Assembly (NCBI RefSeq): GCF_002211445.1
Contig: NZ_LSTO01000001.1
Location: forward strand, 4,223-53,536
DNA from: Noviherbaspirillum denitrificans
Lineage (GTDB): Bacteria; Pseudomonadota; Gammaproteobacteria; Burkholderiales; Burkholderiaceae_D
Reading direction: 5' to 3'
Length of the DNA: 49,314 nucleotides
Shown here: piece after piece, positions 26,203-34,769 of the stretch
Position numbering within the stretch: position 1 is the first letter of the stretch
Layout of the letters: each line of letters begins with the position of its first letter
Made by a program: the position numbers and the translations under genes
Notes under the pieces: generated by a model
Databases searched by the model: none
The model's input: only the letters and a program-made list of their open reading frames with translations
Told to the model about the DNA's origin: nothing

Positions 26203-27153
26203 TTAGTACTCGCGTATCCAGAGGACGGTTTGCCTTGCCTGGTCCCGCTTGATCAGTGCCTGCATCTCCATGCCGGCGCGATTCAGGCGCACATTGCCGT
26301 TCACAAAGAAATAGCTTGTCTTGACGTCGAGGCCATCGCGATTAAGTCCCGCCGACAAAGGCAGGTCGTTCAATGATTGAAACGGTCGGCTTTGCCGTGC
26401 CGCAACCAAAGATGACGCTTCGGCAAGCGACAGTGTATCAACTTTGGCAGCAATCACTTCTGCGGGGGCAGTGTTGACGTTGATCTTTGTCACGTCGGAG
26501 GGGAGGACTACCACGTAATTCCTGACCTTCTCCAGAAGTTCCGGCGTAAAGCCGGGTACAGCCAGCAGGTCGTCGACGTGCAGCAGCTCCATTGGCAGGG
26601 GTGCGGAATCGGCCTTGGCGGCAGGCGCGCCGCCGGGTGACGGGGTCTTGGGCTGTGTCGACTGCATCAGCACCGCCGTGGCACGTGACAGTGCAGGATT
26701 GATGCCGAGCAAGGTAAGCAGCTTGCCGAAACGCGCGACCTCCTGGTCGTTGATGACGCCGTTGCTGCAGAGATTGCGCAAGTTGTAGCGTGCCTGCGCA
26801 TCGGTGATGCCGCCGGAGAGCGCCGCATCCGGCACATCACCGGCCCTGTCCTTTTCCACGTACTGGTCGAGGCGAGTTTCGGCAAGCGGCACCGCCCAAG
26901 GCTCACCGAGATGGTCGATATCGCCGTAGCGGTTGCCGATGCGCTTGTCCTCGCCGAGGATCAGCCGCGCCCAGTCGAGCGCGCCACGCAGGATCCATTG
27001 CTTCTGCAACTGCAGGCGCTGGTTTTCAATGGACCGCACCTGCACCTGCTGCTGCCAGAAGAGGCTGGCGACGATGGTGATCGCGAGGGTGGTCAGCAGC
27101 AGCGCGGTGATGACGGCGACACCGCGTTGACGATGAATTCTGCGCTTCATCAT
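26203..27153 (-). CDS. gspK: Type II secretion minor pseudopilin GspK
   Basis: This 316-residue tip pseudopilin has a prepilin-type leader, cleavage before VAVITALLLTTLAI (RQRG/VAVIT). It lacks the Glu at +5 found in other pseudopilins, as is characteristic of GspK. The globular domain includes the GspK-specific helical insert with INVNTAPAEV and QSLNDL (helix-hairpin-helix-like). Two adjacent ATG codons exist; the first (27153) overlaps the gspJ stop (ATGA). Confidence 0.93.
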   Translation of the reverse strand: MMKRRIHRQRGVAVITALLLTTLAITIVASLFWQQQVQVRSIENQRLQLQKQWILRGALDWARLILGEDKRIGNRYGDIDHLGEPWAVPLAETRLDQYVEKDRAGDVPDAALSGGITDAQARYNLRNLCSNGVINDQEVARFGKLLTLLGINPALSRATAVLMQSTQPKTPSPGGAPAAKADSAPLPMELLHVDDLLAVPGFTPELLEKVRNYVVVLPSDVTKINVNTAPAEVIAAKVDTLSLAEASSLVAARQSRPFQSLNDLPLSAGLNRDGLDVKTSYFFVNGNVRLNRAGMEMQALIKRDQARQTVLWIREY

Positions 27154-27764
27154 GCGGCACCCAGCAGGAAAATCTTCACCAGGTTTTCCGGACTGCCGCG
27201 CACCCGGAGCGAGACTTCCAGCCCGGTCGGGGGAATGGTCGCGCCGCCCGGTCCGGTTCCGCCTTCCATGCCCGCAGGGCGCCACTCGCGGTCGACCCAG
27301 CTGCGGATGATCATGGCATCGATGCTTGCATGCAATGTGACCGCGGGGACCGTCGCCGTGTCACCCAGCGCCGTGAGCCAGGCGGTGTCCAGCTCCTTGA
27401 GGTCACGCGTCGGAATCGATTCGCGGCGTGTGAGCAGGCCGCCTTCGATGCGATAGGCGACAACTTGCACGCGCGACGGCTGGTTCTCGGCGAACACCAT
27501 GCGCACCAGCGTCAGCCGTCCCGCCTGCACGGAGAGCACCGGACGACGGCCGATATCCTCGACCTTCGCGATATGCCCTGTATCGCTTTGCATCTGCGCA
27601 AAGGCGAGCTGCAGGCCGCGCGTCTGGTCCAGCTCCTGGTTGAGCGACACGCGCGAGCGCACGATGGTATCCAACCCGCGCCAGCCGAGCACGGCGACGA
27701 TCGCCATGATGGTGATGGCGACCAGCAATTCGATCAGCGTGAAGCCGCGGTGGGATGTCTTCAT
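27150..27764 (-). CDS. gspJ: Type II secretion minor pseudopilin GspJ
   Basis: This 204-residue protein has prepilin signal MKTSHRG/FTLIELLVAITIMA (Glu at +5), to be cleaved and N-methylated by a prepilin peptidase encoded elsewhere. The globular domain carries the REWRPAG region typical of GspJ. Start overlaps the gspI stop (ATGA). Confidence 0.94.
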   Translation of the reverse strand: MKTSHRGFTLIELLVAITIMAIVAVLGWRGLDTIVRSRVSLNQELDQTRGLQLAFAQMQSDTGHIAKVEDIGRRPVLSVQAGRLTLVRMVFAENQPSRVQVVAYRIEGGLLTRRESIPTRDLKELDTAWLTALGDTATVPAVTLHASIDAMIIRSWVDREWRPAGMEGGTGPGGATIPPTGLEVSLRVRGSPENLVKIFLLGAA

Positions 27765-28141
27765 TGGCGCGACACGATCTGCGCCAGCTTGATGATCTGA
27801 CGGCCAGGATCGTCCTCGTTGTACACCACCACTTCGACGCGGCGGAAAAAGGGATTCGGCGTGGCGAACACTTCTTCCTCGCAATTGAGGCGCAATTCGC
27901 CCTGCGGGCAGGCGAAGCTGCGTTTGCCGATGGCGGGATATTCGCGTCGCAGGCGGATTTCGGCGAGCCGGTTTTCGGCGGACCAGGTCGCCATCATGGA
28001 GGCGCGCAGGCCGCTGCTGTTCTGGGTGAGGCTGCCCACTGCACGCAGGCTGGCGCCGAGCGCCGTGCCGACCACGACGAGCGCGACCAGCACTTCCAGC
28101 AGGGTGAAGCCGGCATGCGTGGAAATGGAGCGCCGACGCAT
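27761..28141 (-). CDS. gspI: Type II secretion minor pseudopilin GspI
   Basis: This 126-residue protein has prepilin signal ISTHAG/FTLLEVLVALVVVG and the GspI core ENRLAEIRLRREYPAIG. It forms the tip complex with GspJ and GspK. The ATG at 28141 lies 1 nt after the gspH stop; an upstream in-frame ATG would give an over-long leader. Confidence 0.93.
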   Translation of the reverse strand: MRRRSISTHAGFTLLEVLVALVVVGTALGASLRAVGSLTQNSSGLRASMMATWSAENRLAEIRLRREYPAIGKRSFACPQGELRLNCEEEVFATPNPFFRRVEVVVYNEDDPGRQIIKLAQIVSRQ

Positions 28142-28142
28142 G

Positions 28143-28652
28143 TCACTCGACCACAAAATGACCGACGCCATCGGCGTGGATGGCCACGCTGGCATCGCCG
28201 AGCGTGAAGGTCAGGATGAAGGGCTTGTCCACTGGTTCGCGCCCGAATACGACGCGCATCGGATTGGATTCGGCGGCAGTCGGCGGATCGATGGAGAGCG
28301 CAATCGGCCCGCGCGGGAATTCGCGCTCGCGCAGCAGGTCGTCCTGCGTCAGCGCCTGCCACTTGTTGCCGTCGCGGATCAGGAAGCGATAACGTTCGGG
28401 TTCGGCCTCGAAGGCGATCGGCCGGTTGCGCACGATCGCTTCGTCACGGGCCAGCTGAAGGAGAAGCGCCACGCGCTGCGCTTCTCCTTGCAGGACCTGG
28501 CGTTCGCCCTGCATGGCGTTGAGGCCGACCATGCCGAGCAGGATGCCGGCGATGACCAGCACCACCAGCAGTTCGAGCAGCGTGAAGCCGCGCGCGGGAG
28601 TGCAGCGCGCAACACGCTGTTGGAGATTGGAAGGCTTGACTATAGATCCCAC
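28143..28652 (-). CDS. gspH: Type II secretion minor pseudopilin GspH
   Basis: This 169-residue protein has prepilin signal CTPARG/FTLLELLVVLVIAG and a GspH-type C-terminal beta domain. Its GTG start (28652) overlaps the 3' end of gspG by 13 nt, pointing to coupled translation. No better start exists before the hydrophobic helix. Confidence 0.92.
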   Translation of the reverse strand: MGSIVKPSNLQQRVARCTPARGFTLLELLVVLVIAGILLGMVGLNAMQGERQVLQGEAQRVALLLQLARDEAIVRNRPIAFEAEPERYRFLIRDGNKWQALTQDDLLREREFPRGPIALSIDPPTAAESNPMRVVFGREPVDKPFILTFTLGDASVAIHADGVGHFVVE

Positions 28653-29101
28653 GAACCGATGTCTGCGTCATTGCCGGTACCGCCAGGCTGGCCGTCGGCG
28701 CCGTAGGAGAAAACGTCGACCTCACCCTTGACGCCCGGCGACAGGTACTGGTACTGGCCACCCCAGGGGTCCTTGGGCAGCTTGTCGAGATAGCCGCCAT
28801 TCTTCCAGCCATTGGCTGCAGGGCCGCTGGTCGGCTTCGCGATGAGGGCCTGCAGGCCCTGCTCGGTCGTCGGATAACGCTGGTTGTCCAGCTTGTACAG
28901 CTTGAGCGCCTGCATCAGGGTCGCGATGTCCTGCCTGGCGGCGGTGATGCGCGCGTCATCCGCGCGGCCCATCAGCTTCGGCACCACCAGTGCGGCAAGG
29001 ATACCCATGATGACGACCACCACCATGATTTCGATCAGGGTAAAGCCGCGCTGGGCGGTACGGCCGGCCGAGCGGCGCAGGGAAATGACTTTGGTTAGCA
29101 T
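28640..29101 (-). CDS. gspG: Type II secretion major pseudopilin GspG
   Basis: This 153-residue protein has prepilin signal RTAQRG/FTLIEIMVVVVIMG and the GspG hallmarks YKLDNQRYPTTEQGLQAL and DPWGGQYQYLSPG, including the calcium-binding loop near the C-terminus (SYGADGQPGGTGNDADIGSW). It is the first gene of the operon G-H-I-J-K-L-M-N-D-E-F-C. A possible -10 (TATACT, 29141-29136) lies upstream without a clear -35. The prepilin peptidase gene (gspO/pilD) is not in this window. Confidence 0.96.
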   Translation of the reverse strand: MLTKVISLRRSAGRTAQRGFTLIEIMVVVVIMGILAALVVPKLMGRADDARITAARQDIATLMQALKLYKLDNQRYPTTEQGLQALIAKPTSGPAANGWKNGGYLDKLPKDPWGGQYQYLSPGVKGEVDVFSYGADGQPGGTGNDADIGSWDL

Positions 29102-29195
29102 CGAGGAATCTTCAAAGGATGACAAACAAACCACTAGTATAAGGCCTGCACGGGCATGGGATGCTTTGAGCGCGGGCAATAAGTCTGTGGGGAAA

Positions 29196-29216
29196 ACAGC
29201 ATGCTGATGATGCTGT
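29196..29216. other. Hairpin in the gspG-cupin intergenic region
   Basis: ACAGCAT (29196-29202) and ATGCTGT (29210-29216) are inverted repeats around 7 nt. The 244-nt divergent region otherwise shows only weak promoter-like elements. This could be a protein-binding site. Confidence 0.3.
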
Positions 29217-29345
29217 GCGGCACGGTATCGGTGGGTTGTAATCGCCGCCTTGCTACAGACCTCGACTGGCCGTGACGGTTCCCGCATGCAATCGAGGAAC
29301 AAACATGGGCGTAATATAGTCTCCAAGACAACAAAGGAGAACATC

Positions 29346-29687
29346 ATGGCACTGCATCGTCCTGCTCCCGGAGAGTTGATCGATATCCGCCCCTTGGGCG
29401 ACAAGCTGGCAGAGGCGGATTCCATCGCGCTGGCGAGGACCGACGACTTCGAAGTGATGCGCGTGGTGATGCCAGCGGGGAAGACGATACCGGAGCACAG
29501 CGTGCCGGCCGAACTGACCCTGCAATGCCTGGAAGGAACAGTCGATGTCCAGGCACTAGGCCGTACGCAAACGCTGGAAGCAGGCCAGATGCTTTACCTG
29601 CACGGTAATACGCCCTATGCGCTGCAGGCGCGCGCCAATGCCTCGGTGCTGATGACCGTCCTGCGCAAGGAAAACATGAAAGGATGA
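29346..29687 (+). CDS. Small cupin-domain protein
   Basis: This 113-residue single-domain cupin has the barrel motifs KTIPEHSVPAELTLQCLEGTVDV and AGQMLYLHGNTPYALQA. The first motif has one His (EHS) but not the complete HxH...E set, so metal binding may be reduced. AAAGGAG precedes the ATG. The gene is divergent from the gsp operon and convergent with gpsA. Substrate unknown. Confidence 0.8.
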   Translation: MALHRPAPGELIDIRPLGDKLAEADSIALARTDDFEVMRVVMPAGKTIPEHSVPAELTLQCLEGTVDVQALGRTQTLEAGQMLYLHGNTPYALQARANASVLMTVLRKENMKG

Positions 29688-29692
29688 TGCGC

Positions 29693-29711
29693 GCCGGGAA
29701 TATCTCCCGGC
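29693..29711. terminator. Bidirectional hairpin between cupin gene and gpsA
   Basis: GCCGGGA (29693-29699) and TCCCGGC (29705-29711) with a 5-nt loop lie in the 29-nt gap between two convergent genes. There is no T-run. Confidence 0.5.
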
Positions 29712-29716
29712 GGCAT

Positions 29717-30715
29717 TCAGGCGGCTTCGTCGCGCGGATCGCGCGACAGCAGGCGTTCGACCATTGCGCGCGGCGAATCGCCGTCGAACAGGACGGCTGC
29801 AACCGCATTGGTGATCGGCATGTCGACACCCACATCCTGCGCCAGCGCGCGCACTGCCTGGGCACAGCGCACGCCCTCGGCAACGTGACCGAGTTCGGCA
29901 ACGATGGTGTCGAGTTTCTTGCCCTGCGCCAGGCCGAGGCCGACCTTGCGGTTGCGCGACAGGTCGCCGGTGCAGGTGAGGATGAGGTCGCCGACGCCGG
30001 CCAGCCCCATGAAGGTTTCGGTACGGCCGCCGAGGGCGACACCCAGTCGGGTTATTTCGGCGAGGCCGCGCGTGATGAGCGCGGCGCGTGCATTCAATCC
30101 CAGTCCCATGCCGTCGATGACGCCGGTGGCGATGGCCAGGATATTTTTCACCGCGCCGCCCACTTCGACACCGACCAGGTCGTCGGTCGAATAGACGCGC
30201 ATCGAGCGGCCATGTACCGCCGCCACCACGCATTCGCGCAGTGCCGCCGATGTCGACGCCACCGTCAGCGCGCAAGGCAGACCGGCCGCAACTTCCTGCG
30301 CGAACGACGGCCCGGACAGTGCCCCATGCGGCAGTTCCGCACCGAGCACTTCGCGCACGACCTGGTGCGGCAGCAACCGGGTCTTTTCTTCAAAGCCCTT
30401 GCACAGCCAGACGAGGTTGGGAATGGATTTGCCCTGCAGGCGCTGCGCCAGCGGACGCAGGCCGGCGACGGAGGATGCGATGATCAGCAGGCCTTCGCCC
30501 CGGCCGGCATGGTCTACCGCGGCCTGGAAATCGGCGGTTGCCTGCACGCCCGGCGGCAATGCAAAGCCGGGCAGGTAGGCGGCATTCTCGCGCTTTGCCT
30601 CGGCATCGCGCATCGCCCCCTCTTCACGCCCCCACAAGACGACCTTGTGGCGGTCGGCGAGCAGGATCGCCAGCGCGGTGCCCCAGGCACCGGCGCCGAG
30701 AATGGAGACGTTCAT
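29717..30715 (-). CDS. gpsA: Glycerol-3-phosphate dehydrogenase [NAD(P)+]
   Basis: This 332-residue enzyme reduces dihydroxyacetone phosphate to sn-glycerol-3-phosphate for phospholipid synthesis. [16 protein letters not shown] is the N-terminal dinucleotide-binding GxGxx[10 protein letters not shown] and the catalytic-Lys region [16 protein letters not shown] are present, followed by [14 protein letters not shown]. The ATG at 30715 is the conserved family start; a GTG at 30745 overlapping the upstream stop is possible but non-homologous. It is the last gene of the rhodanese-grxC-secB-SH3-gpsA cluster. Confidence 0.96.
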   Translation of the reverse strand: MNVSILGAGAWGTALAILLADRHKVVLWGREEGAMRDAEAKRENAAYLPGFALPPGVQATADFQAAVDHAGRGEGLLIIASSVAGLRPLAQRLQGKSIPNLVWLCKGFEEKTRLLPHQVVREVLGAELPHGALSGPSFAQEVAAGLPCALTVASTSAALRECVVAAVHGRSMRVYSTDDLVGVEVGGAVKNILAIATGVIDGMGLGLNARAALITRGLAEITRLGVALGGRTETFMGLAGVGDLILTCTGDLSRNRKVGLGLAQGKKLDTIVAELGHVAEGVRCAQAVRALAQDVGVDMPITNAVAAVLFDGDSPRAMVERLLSRDPRDEAA

Positions 30716-30741
30716 GGACCTGCAGCTGGCAGCGGGCGACA

Positions 30742-31188
30742 TCACTCGCCCCAGACTTCAGAAACGCGCACGAAACCGGACTGGCCGTCGCGATGCTTCA
30801 CCTTGAGCCAGCCGCCTACGGGGGAATCGACCATGTCCAGCAACACGCCCTTTTCCGCGGTAAAGACCACGGGAGCGGCCTCTTCGGCCGCTGACCGCAC
30901 GCGCGCAGTCGCCGCATTCACGACGACGCTACGGCGCTGCACCAGCGCGCGTGCCTGCACCCATGACAGATCGCCCGCCATGTCGCGTACCTTGACCCAC
31001 TCGCCGTAGGTCAGGACGACTTCGACCGGCATGCCGCGCGGCGCAACGAACACCTTGCGCCCCTTGGGCGACGGCGCGTCATAGAACACGGCCGGCACGG
31101 GTCCGATCGATTTGAACTCGAGCGCATGCGCTGCGCCCGTCACTGCGAGCAACGCCGCGCACAACACGAACAGACGCGCAGATTTCAT
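30742..31188 (-). CDS. SH3-domain periplasmic protein
   Basis: This 148-residue precursor has a signal peptide [22 protein letters not shown] and two bacterial SH3-like segments (about 28-82, 95-146) with the pattern [24 protein letters not shown] and [22 protein letters not shown]. It resembles DUF1058/SH3_4 proteins, predicted to bind peptidoglycan or envelope partners. It lies between secB and gpsA. Confidence 0.85.
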   Translation of the reverse strand: MKSARLFVLCAALLAVTGAAHALEFKSIGPVPAVFYDAPSPKGRKVFVAPRGMPVEVVLTYGEWVKVRDMAGDLSWVQARALVQRRSVVVNAATARVRSAAEEAAPVVFTAEKGVLLDMVDSPVGGWLKVKHRDGQSGFVRVSEVWGE

Positions 31189-31218
31189 CCAGTCTCCCTG
31201 CGATATGGCGGCTGCTTC

Positions 31219-31725
31219 TTAGTGCTTGGCCGGGGAGCCGTCGGGCATCACCAGGCCGGTTGCGCCCTGTGCCTGTTGCTGCTGTTGTTGTTGCTGGAGC
31301 TGCTGCAGGCGCTGCTGGTAGAAGGCTTCGAAGTTGATTTCGGCCAGGTGCACCGGCGGGAAGCCCGCACGGGTGATCACGTCGGCGATGTTGGCGCGCA
31401 GGTAGGGATAGATGATGTTCGGGCAGCCGATGCCGAGCAGCGGGTCGAGCTGTTCCGCCGGGATGTTGGCGGCTTCGAAAATGCCGGCCTGCTTGCCTTC
31501 CACGAGGAACGCAACCTTGTCCTTGATCTTGGCAGTCACGGTGATGGTGACGGTCGACTCGAAAATCGTCTCTGCCAGCGCTTCCGCACCGACGTCCACG
31601 GACACCTCGATGTTCGGGCTTTCCTGCTCGAGGAAGATGGCCGGGGAGTTCGGCTGCTCGAGGGAGAGGTCCTTCAGGTAGACGCGCTGGATCTGGAATA
31701 CGGGCTGGTTGTTTTGCTCGGACAT
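31219..31725 (-). CDS. secB: Protein-export chaperone SecB
   Basis: This 168-residue tetrameric chaperone delivers unfolded preproteins to SecA. The SecB core ([52 protein letters not shown]) is intact. The C-terminus has an unusual poly-Gln run ([10 protein letters not shown]) before the SecA-contact tail. In E. coli and many proteobacteria it neighbours grxC and gpsA, as here. A strong terminator separates it from grxC upstream, so it may have its own promoter or depend on read-through. Confidence 0.97.
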   Translation of the reverse strand: MSEQNNQPVFQIQRVYLKDLSLEQPNSPAIFLEQESPNIEVSVDVGAEALAETIFESTVTITVTAKIKDKVAFLVEGKQAGIFEAANIPAEQLDPLLGIGCPNIIYPYLRANIADVITRAGFPPVHLAEINFEAFYQQRLQQLQQQQQQQQAQGATGLVMPDGSPAKH

Positions 31726-31752
31726 GGAAGTCTTTCGTTGAATGTAGGAAGG

Positions 31753-31778
31753 AAAAAGGACGGCTTGCTGCCGTCCTT
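31753..31778 (-). terminator. Intrinsic terminator between grxC and secB
   Basis: On the minus strand AAGGACGGC-AGCAA-GCCGTCCTT is a perfect 9-bp hairpin (31778-31756) running into a T-run (31757-31753). Confidence 0.75.
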
Positions 31779-31798
31779 CCACTAAAAGAAGGCCAAGT

Positions 31799-32062
31799 TT
31801 AAGCGCCTTGCAGCAGCGCGTCCAGCTTGCCTTCGTGCTCGAGCTTGGAGAGATCGTCGAAGCCGCCGACATGGGTATCGCCGATGTAGATCTGCGGCAC
31901 CGTGCGGCGGCCGGTCTTTTGCATCATCTCGACGCGCTGTTCCGGCTGCAGGTCGACGCGGACCTTTTCGATGTTCTGGACACCCTTGGCGGTCAGCAGG
32001 CGTTCCGCCATCACGCAGTAGGGGCAGACGCCGGTGCTGTACATTAAAACGCGTGCGGTCAT
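31799..32062 (-). CDS. grxC: Glutaredoxin 3
   Basis: This 87-residue glutaredoxin has active site CPYC (residues 13-16), cis-Pro in TVPQIYI and GGFDDL for glutathione binding. It is a cytoplasmic disulfide reductase using glutathione. The ATG at 32062 is chosen by alignment. It lies between a rhodanese gene and secB, a conserved order. Confidence 0.95.
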   Translation of the reverse strand: MTARVLMYSTGVCPYCVMAERLLTAKGVQNIEKVRVDLQPEQRVEMMQKTGRRTVPQIYIGDTHVGGFDDLSKLEHEGKLDALLQGA

Positions 32063-32076
32063 GATCGCTTGCTCCG

Positions 32077-32478
32077 TTACTTCGTCAGCGGCAGGCCCTG
32101 TGCCTGCCAAGCGGCAACACCGCCGTCGAGGCTGAATGCCTCGTTGAATCCGGCATTCTTCAGCTGCGCCGCCGCCTTTGCGGAACGGGTGCCGGATTGG
32201 CAAACGGCGATCACAGCCTTCGATTTGAACTTGTCGAGTTCACCGAGTCGGTTCGACAACTCGCCCGCCGGGATGTTCTTGGCGTCGCGCAAATGGCCTG
32301 CGGAGAACTCCGCCGGTTCGCGCACGTCCACTACGACGGCCTTGCCCTGGTTGAGAAGCTGGGTAGCTTGAAGGGTGGAAACCTTGGCACCGCGGCGTTG
32401 CAGGTTAGGCCACATCAAAGCGCCTCCCGAGAGGAGAGCAATACCGATCAGCCAGATGTTATCAAGAAGGAATTTCAC
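32077..32478 (-). CDS. Membrane-anchored rhodanese-like sulfurtransferase
   Basis: This 133-residue protein (YibN type) has an N-terminal membrane helix (about 3-22) and one rhodanese domain with VVDVREPAEFSAGHL and the active-site loop CQSGTRS, with catalytic Cys near residue 93. It likely transfers sulfane sulfur or binds persulfides at the membrane. It is first in the cluster ahead of grxC. Confidence 0.93.
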   Translation of the reverse strand: MKFLLDNIWLIGIALLSGGALMWPNLQRRGAKVSTLQATQLLNQGKAVVVDVREPAEFSAGHLRDAKNIPAGELSNRLGELDKFKSKAVIAVCQSGTRSAKAAAQLKNAGFNEAFSLDGGVAAWQAQGLPLTK

Positions 32479-32584
32479 GTTACTCCAGTGGTTTCAATGG
32501 TTTTAGGCAATCCCGCCATTATAAAATAGATGCGGAAGCCGTATTTCAAAGTCCCAAATACACTATTTTTCATCATCTCCCCCT
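32479..32584. promoter_or_regulatory. Divergent promoter region of rhodanese and gpmA
   Basis: The 106-nt gap contains ATTATAAAAT (32517-32526), which reads as a -10 in both directions (TATAAT on minus, TATAAA on plus). A -35-like TTGAAA on the minus strand has a 20-nt spacer, so exact promoters are uncertain. Confidence 0.4.
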
Positions 32585-33331
32585 ATGTACAAGATCGTAT
32601 TCATGCGCCACGGCGAATCGACGTGGAACCTCGAAAACCGTTTCACCGGCTGGACCGACGTTGACCTGACCGAAAAAGGCGTCAACGAAGCCCGCCAGGC
32701 CGGCAAGATCCTGAAGGAAGCCGGCTTCGACTTTGACCTCTGCTACACCTCCGTCCTCAAGCGCGCCATCCGCACCCTGTGGCTGACGCTGGACGAGATG
32801 GACCTGATGTGGCTGCCGGTCAAGCACGACTGGCGCCTGAACGAGCGTCATTACGGCGCGCTGCAGGGCCTGAACAAGGCGGAAACCGCCGCCCAGTACG
32901 GCGACGAGCAGGTCCTGGTCTGGCGCCGCAGCTACGACGTGCCGCCCAATCCGCTCGACGCAAACGATCCGCGCACCTCGTACAACGACCCGCGCTATGC
33001 CGGCCTGAAGAAGGAACAGATTCCCCTGACCGAGTGCCTGAAAGACACCGTCGCCCGCGTGATGCCGGCCTGGGACGAGGAAATCGCCCCCGCCATCAAG
33101 GCCGGCCGCAAGATCCTGATCTCCGCCCACGGCAACAGCCTGCGCGCGCTGATCAAGTCGCTGGACGGCATCAGCGACCAGGACATCGTCGGCCTGAACA
33201 TCCCCAACGGCCAGCCGCTGGTCTATGAGCTGGATGCCAACCTGAAGCCGATCAAGAGCTACTACCTGGGCGACCAGGAAGCCATCGCAGCGGCCATGAA
33301 GGCCGTCGCCAGCCAGGGAAAGGCGAAGTAA
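32585..33331 (+). CDS. gpmA: 2,3-bisphosphoglycerate-dependent phosphoglycerate mutase
   Basis: This 248-residue glycolytic enzyme interconverts 3- and 2-phosphoglycerate. It has the phosphohistidine motif FMRHGES (His9), [30 protein letters not shown] and the second catalytic His in [10 protein letters not shown]. Length and motifs fit the cofactor-dependent type. It is followed 10 nt later by envC. Confidence 0.97.
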   Translation: MYKIVFMRHGESTWNLENRFTGWTDVDLTEKGVNEARQAGKILKEAGFDFDLCYTSVLKRAIRTLWLTLDEMDLMWLPVKHDWRLNERHYGALQGLNKAETAAQYGDEQVLVWRRSYDVPPNPLDANDPRTSYNDPRYAGLKKEQIPLTECLKDTVARVMPAWDEEIAPAIKAGRKILISAHGNSLRALIKSLDGISDQDIVGLNIPNGQPLVYELDANLKPIKSYYLGDQEAIAAAMKAVASQGKAK

Positions 33332-33341
33332 CGCTTTTTCC

Positions 33342-34766
33342 ATGCAGTTCTTCAGCCGTCCCGGAAACCGACAGGAATCCCCCTCGATCACCCGGCATCT
33401 GCGCCATGCCGGGTGGGTTGCCCTCGCGGTTCTCGGGGTGGCCCTGGTGCTGGGCAGCGCGCCTGCCCACGCCAGCAAGGTCACCGAACGCACCCGCCAG
33501 AAGCGCGCCGCCGAGGCGGAGCGTGCCGAACTCCAGCAGAAGCTGGAAGCCCTGAAACGCGACATTAGCAAGACCGAAACCGCCAAGAGCCACGCTGCCG
33601 ACGCCCTTTCCACTTCGGAAGCGGCGATCTCGGAAGCCAACCGCGCACTGCACGAACTGGACCGCGAACAGAAGGATGCCGAAGCGAGGCTGGTCCGTCT
33701 GTCGCAGCAGCAGGATCAGCTCGCCAAGACCATCGCCGAACAGCAGGGGCGCCTGTCCCGTCTGCTGCGCGACCAGTATGTCGCAGGCAACGAAGACCGG
33801 ATCAAGCTGCTGCTCTCCGGCGACAACCCGAACCGCATCAACCGCGAGCTGCAGTACATGGGCTACGTCTCGCAGGCACAGGCGAAACTGATCGATGCGC
33901 TGCGTGCCAACATGAAGGCGGTCGAGGACAATAAGGCCGCCGCCCAGGAAGCTCGCGACGAACTCGAGGAAATCGCGCAGGAACAGCGCGAACAGAAAGC
34001 CCACCTCGAGAAAGAAAAGACCCGCCGCGCCACGCTGCTCGCCCAGCTGTCCACCAAGCTGGCATCGCAGCGCAAGGAAGCCGGCAACATCGAACGCGAC
34101 GAGCAGCGCCTTGCCGGGCTGGTCGACCGGCTTGCAAAGTTAATTGAAGAGCAACGAAAGAGTGAAGCCGCGGCGCGCGAAAAGAAGCGCCAGGAACAAC
34201 TCGCCCGCGCGAAAGACAAATCCGAGCCGCAGTCCGACAGGAAAGTGAGTTCCGTCAAGGTGCCAGCGCACAGTCCTGATGCAATAGATGACGATGAGCC
34301 GCCGAAAAAATTGACGGCCCGAAATGAACTCACACCCGAACCCGGCGTCCAAGCCCGGGGCCTCGATCTTGCCTTTGCTTCGCTCAAGGGCCAGCTCAGG
34401 CTGCCGGTCAAGGGAGATCTTGTTGCCCGGTTCGGCAGCAAGCGTGGGGACGGTCCTGCGTGGAAGGGCTTGTTCATCCGGGCCGCCGAGGGCGCGGACG
34501 TCAAGGCGGTCGCCGCCGGACAGGTAATTTTCGCTGAATGGTTGCGCGGATTCGGCAACCTCATCATCATTGACCACGGCGGCCAGTACATGACCATCTA
34601 TGGCAATAACCAGTCGGTCCTGAAACGGGTAGGCGATACGGTCAGGACTGGCGACGTGATTGCCAGCGCCGGCAACAGCGGCGGCAACGAAAATTCGGGT
34701 TTATACTTTGAAATGCGGCATCAGGGCCGCGCAATCGACCCACTCGCGTGGGTAACTATCAGGTGA
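33342..34766 (+). CDS. envC: Murein hydrolase activator EnvC-like (M23/LytM domain)
   Basis: This 474-residue protein has a signal segment (about 24-46), long coiled coils (about 48-125 and 170-290) and a C-terminal LytM domain (about 350-474). The metal-binding HxxxD of active M23 peptidases is replaced (GPAWKGLFIRAAEGADV), as in E. coli EnvC. It therefore probably activates cell-division amidases rather than cutting peptidoglycan. A conserved partner order gpmA-envC-ctpA is seen; ctpA starts 3 nt after the stop. Confidence 0.92.
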   Translation: MQFFSRPGNRQESPSITRHLRHAGWVALAVLGVALVLGSAPAHASKVTERTRQKRAAEAERAELQQKLEALKRDISKTETAKSHAADALSTSEAAISEANRALHELDREQKDAEARLVRLSQQQDQLAKTIAEQQGRLSRLLRDQYVAGNEDRIKLLLSGDNPNRINRELQYMGYVSQAQAKLIDALRANMKAVEDNKAAAQEARDELEEIAQEQREQKAHLEKEKTRRATLLAQLSTKLASQRKEAGNIERDEQRLAGLVDRLAKLIEEQRKSEAAAREKKRQEQLARAKDKSEPQSDRKVSSVKVPAHSPDAIDDDEPPKKLTARNELTPEPGVQARGLDLAFASLKGQLRLPVKGDLVARFGSKRGDGPAWKGLFIRAAEGADVKAVAAGQVIFAEWLRGFGNLIIIDHGGQYMTIYGNNQSVLKRVGDTVRTGDVIASAGNSGGNENSGLYFEMRHQGRAIDPLAWVTIR

Positions 34767-34769
34767 CAC

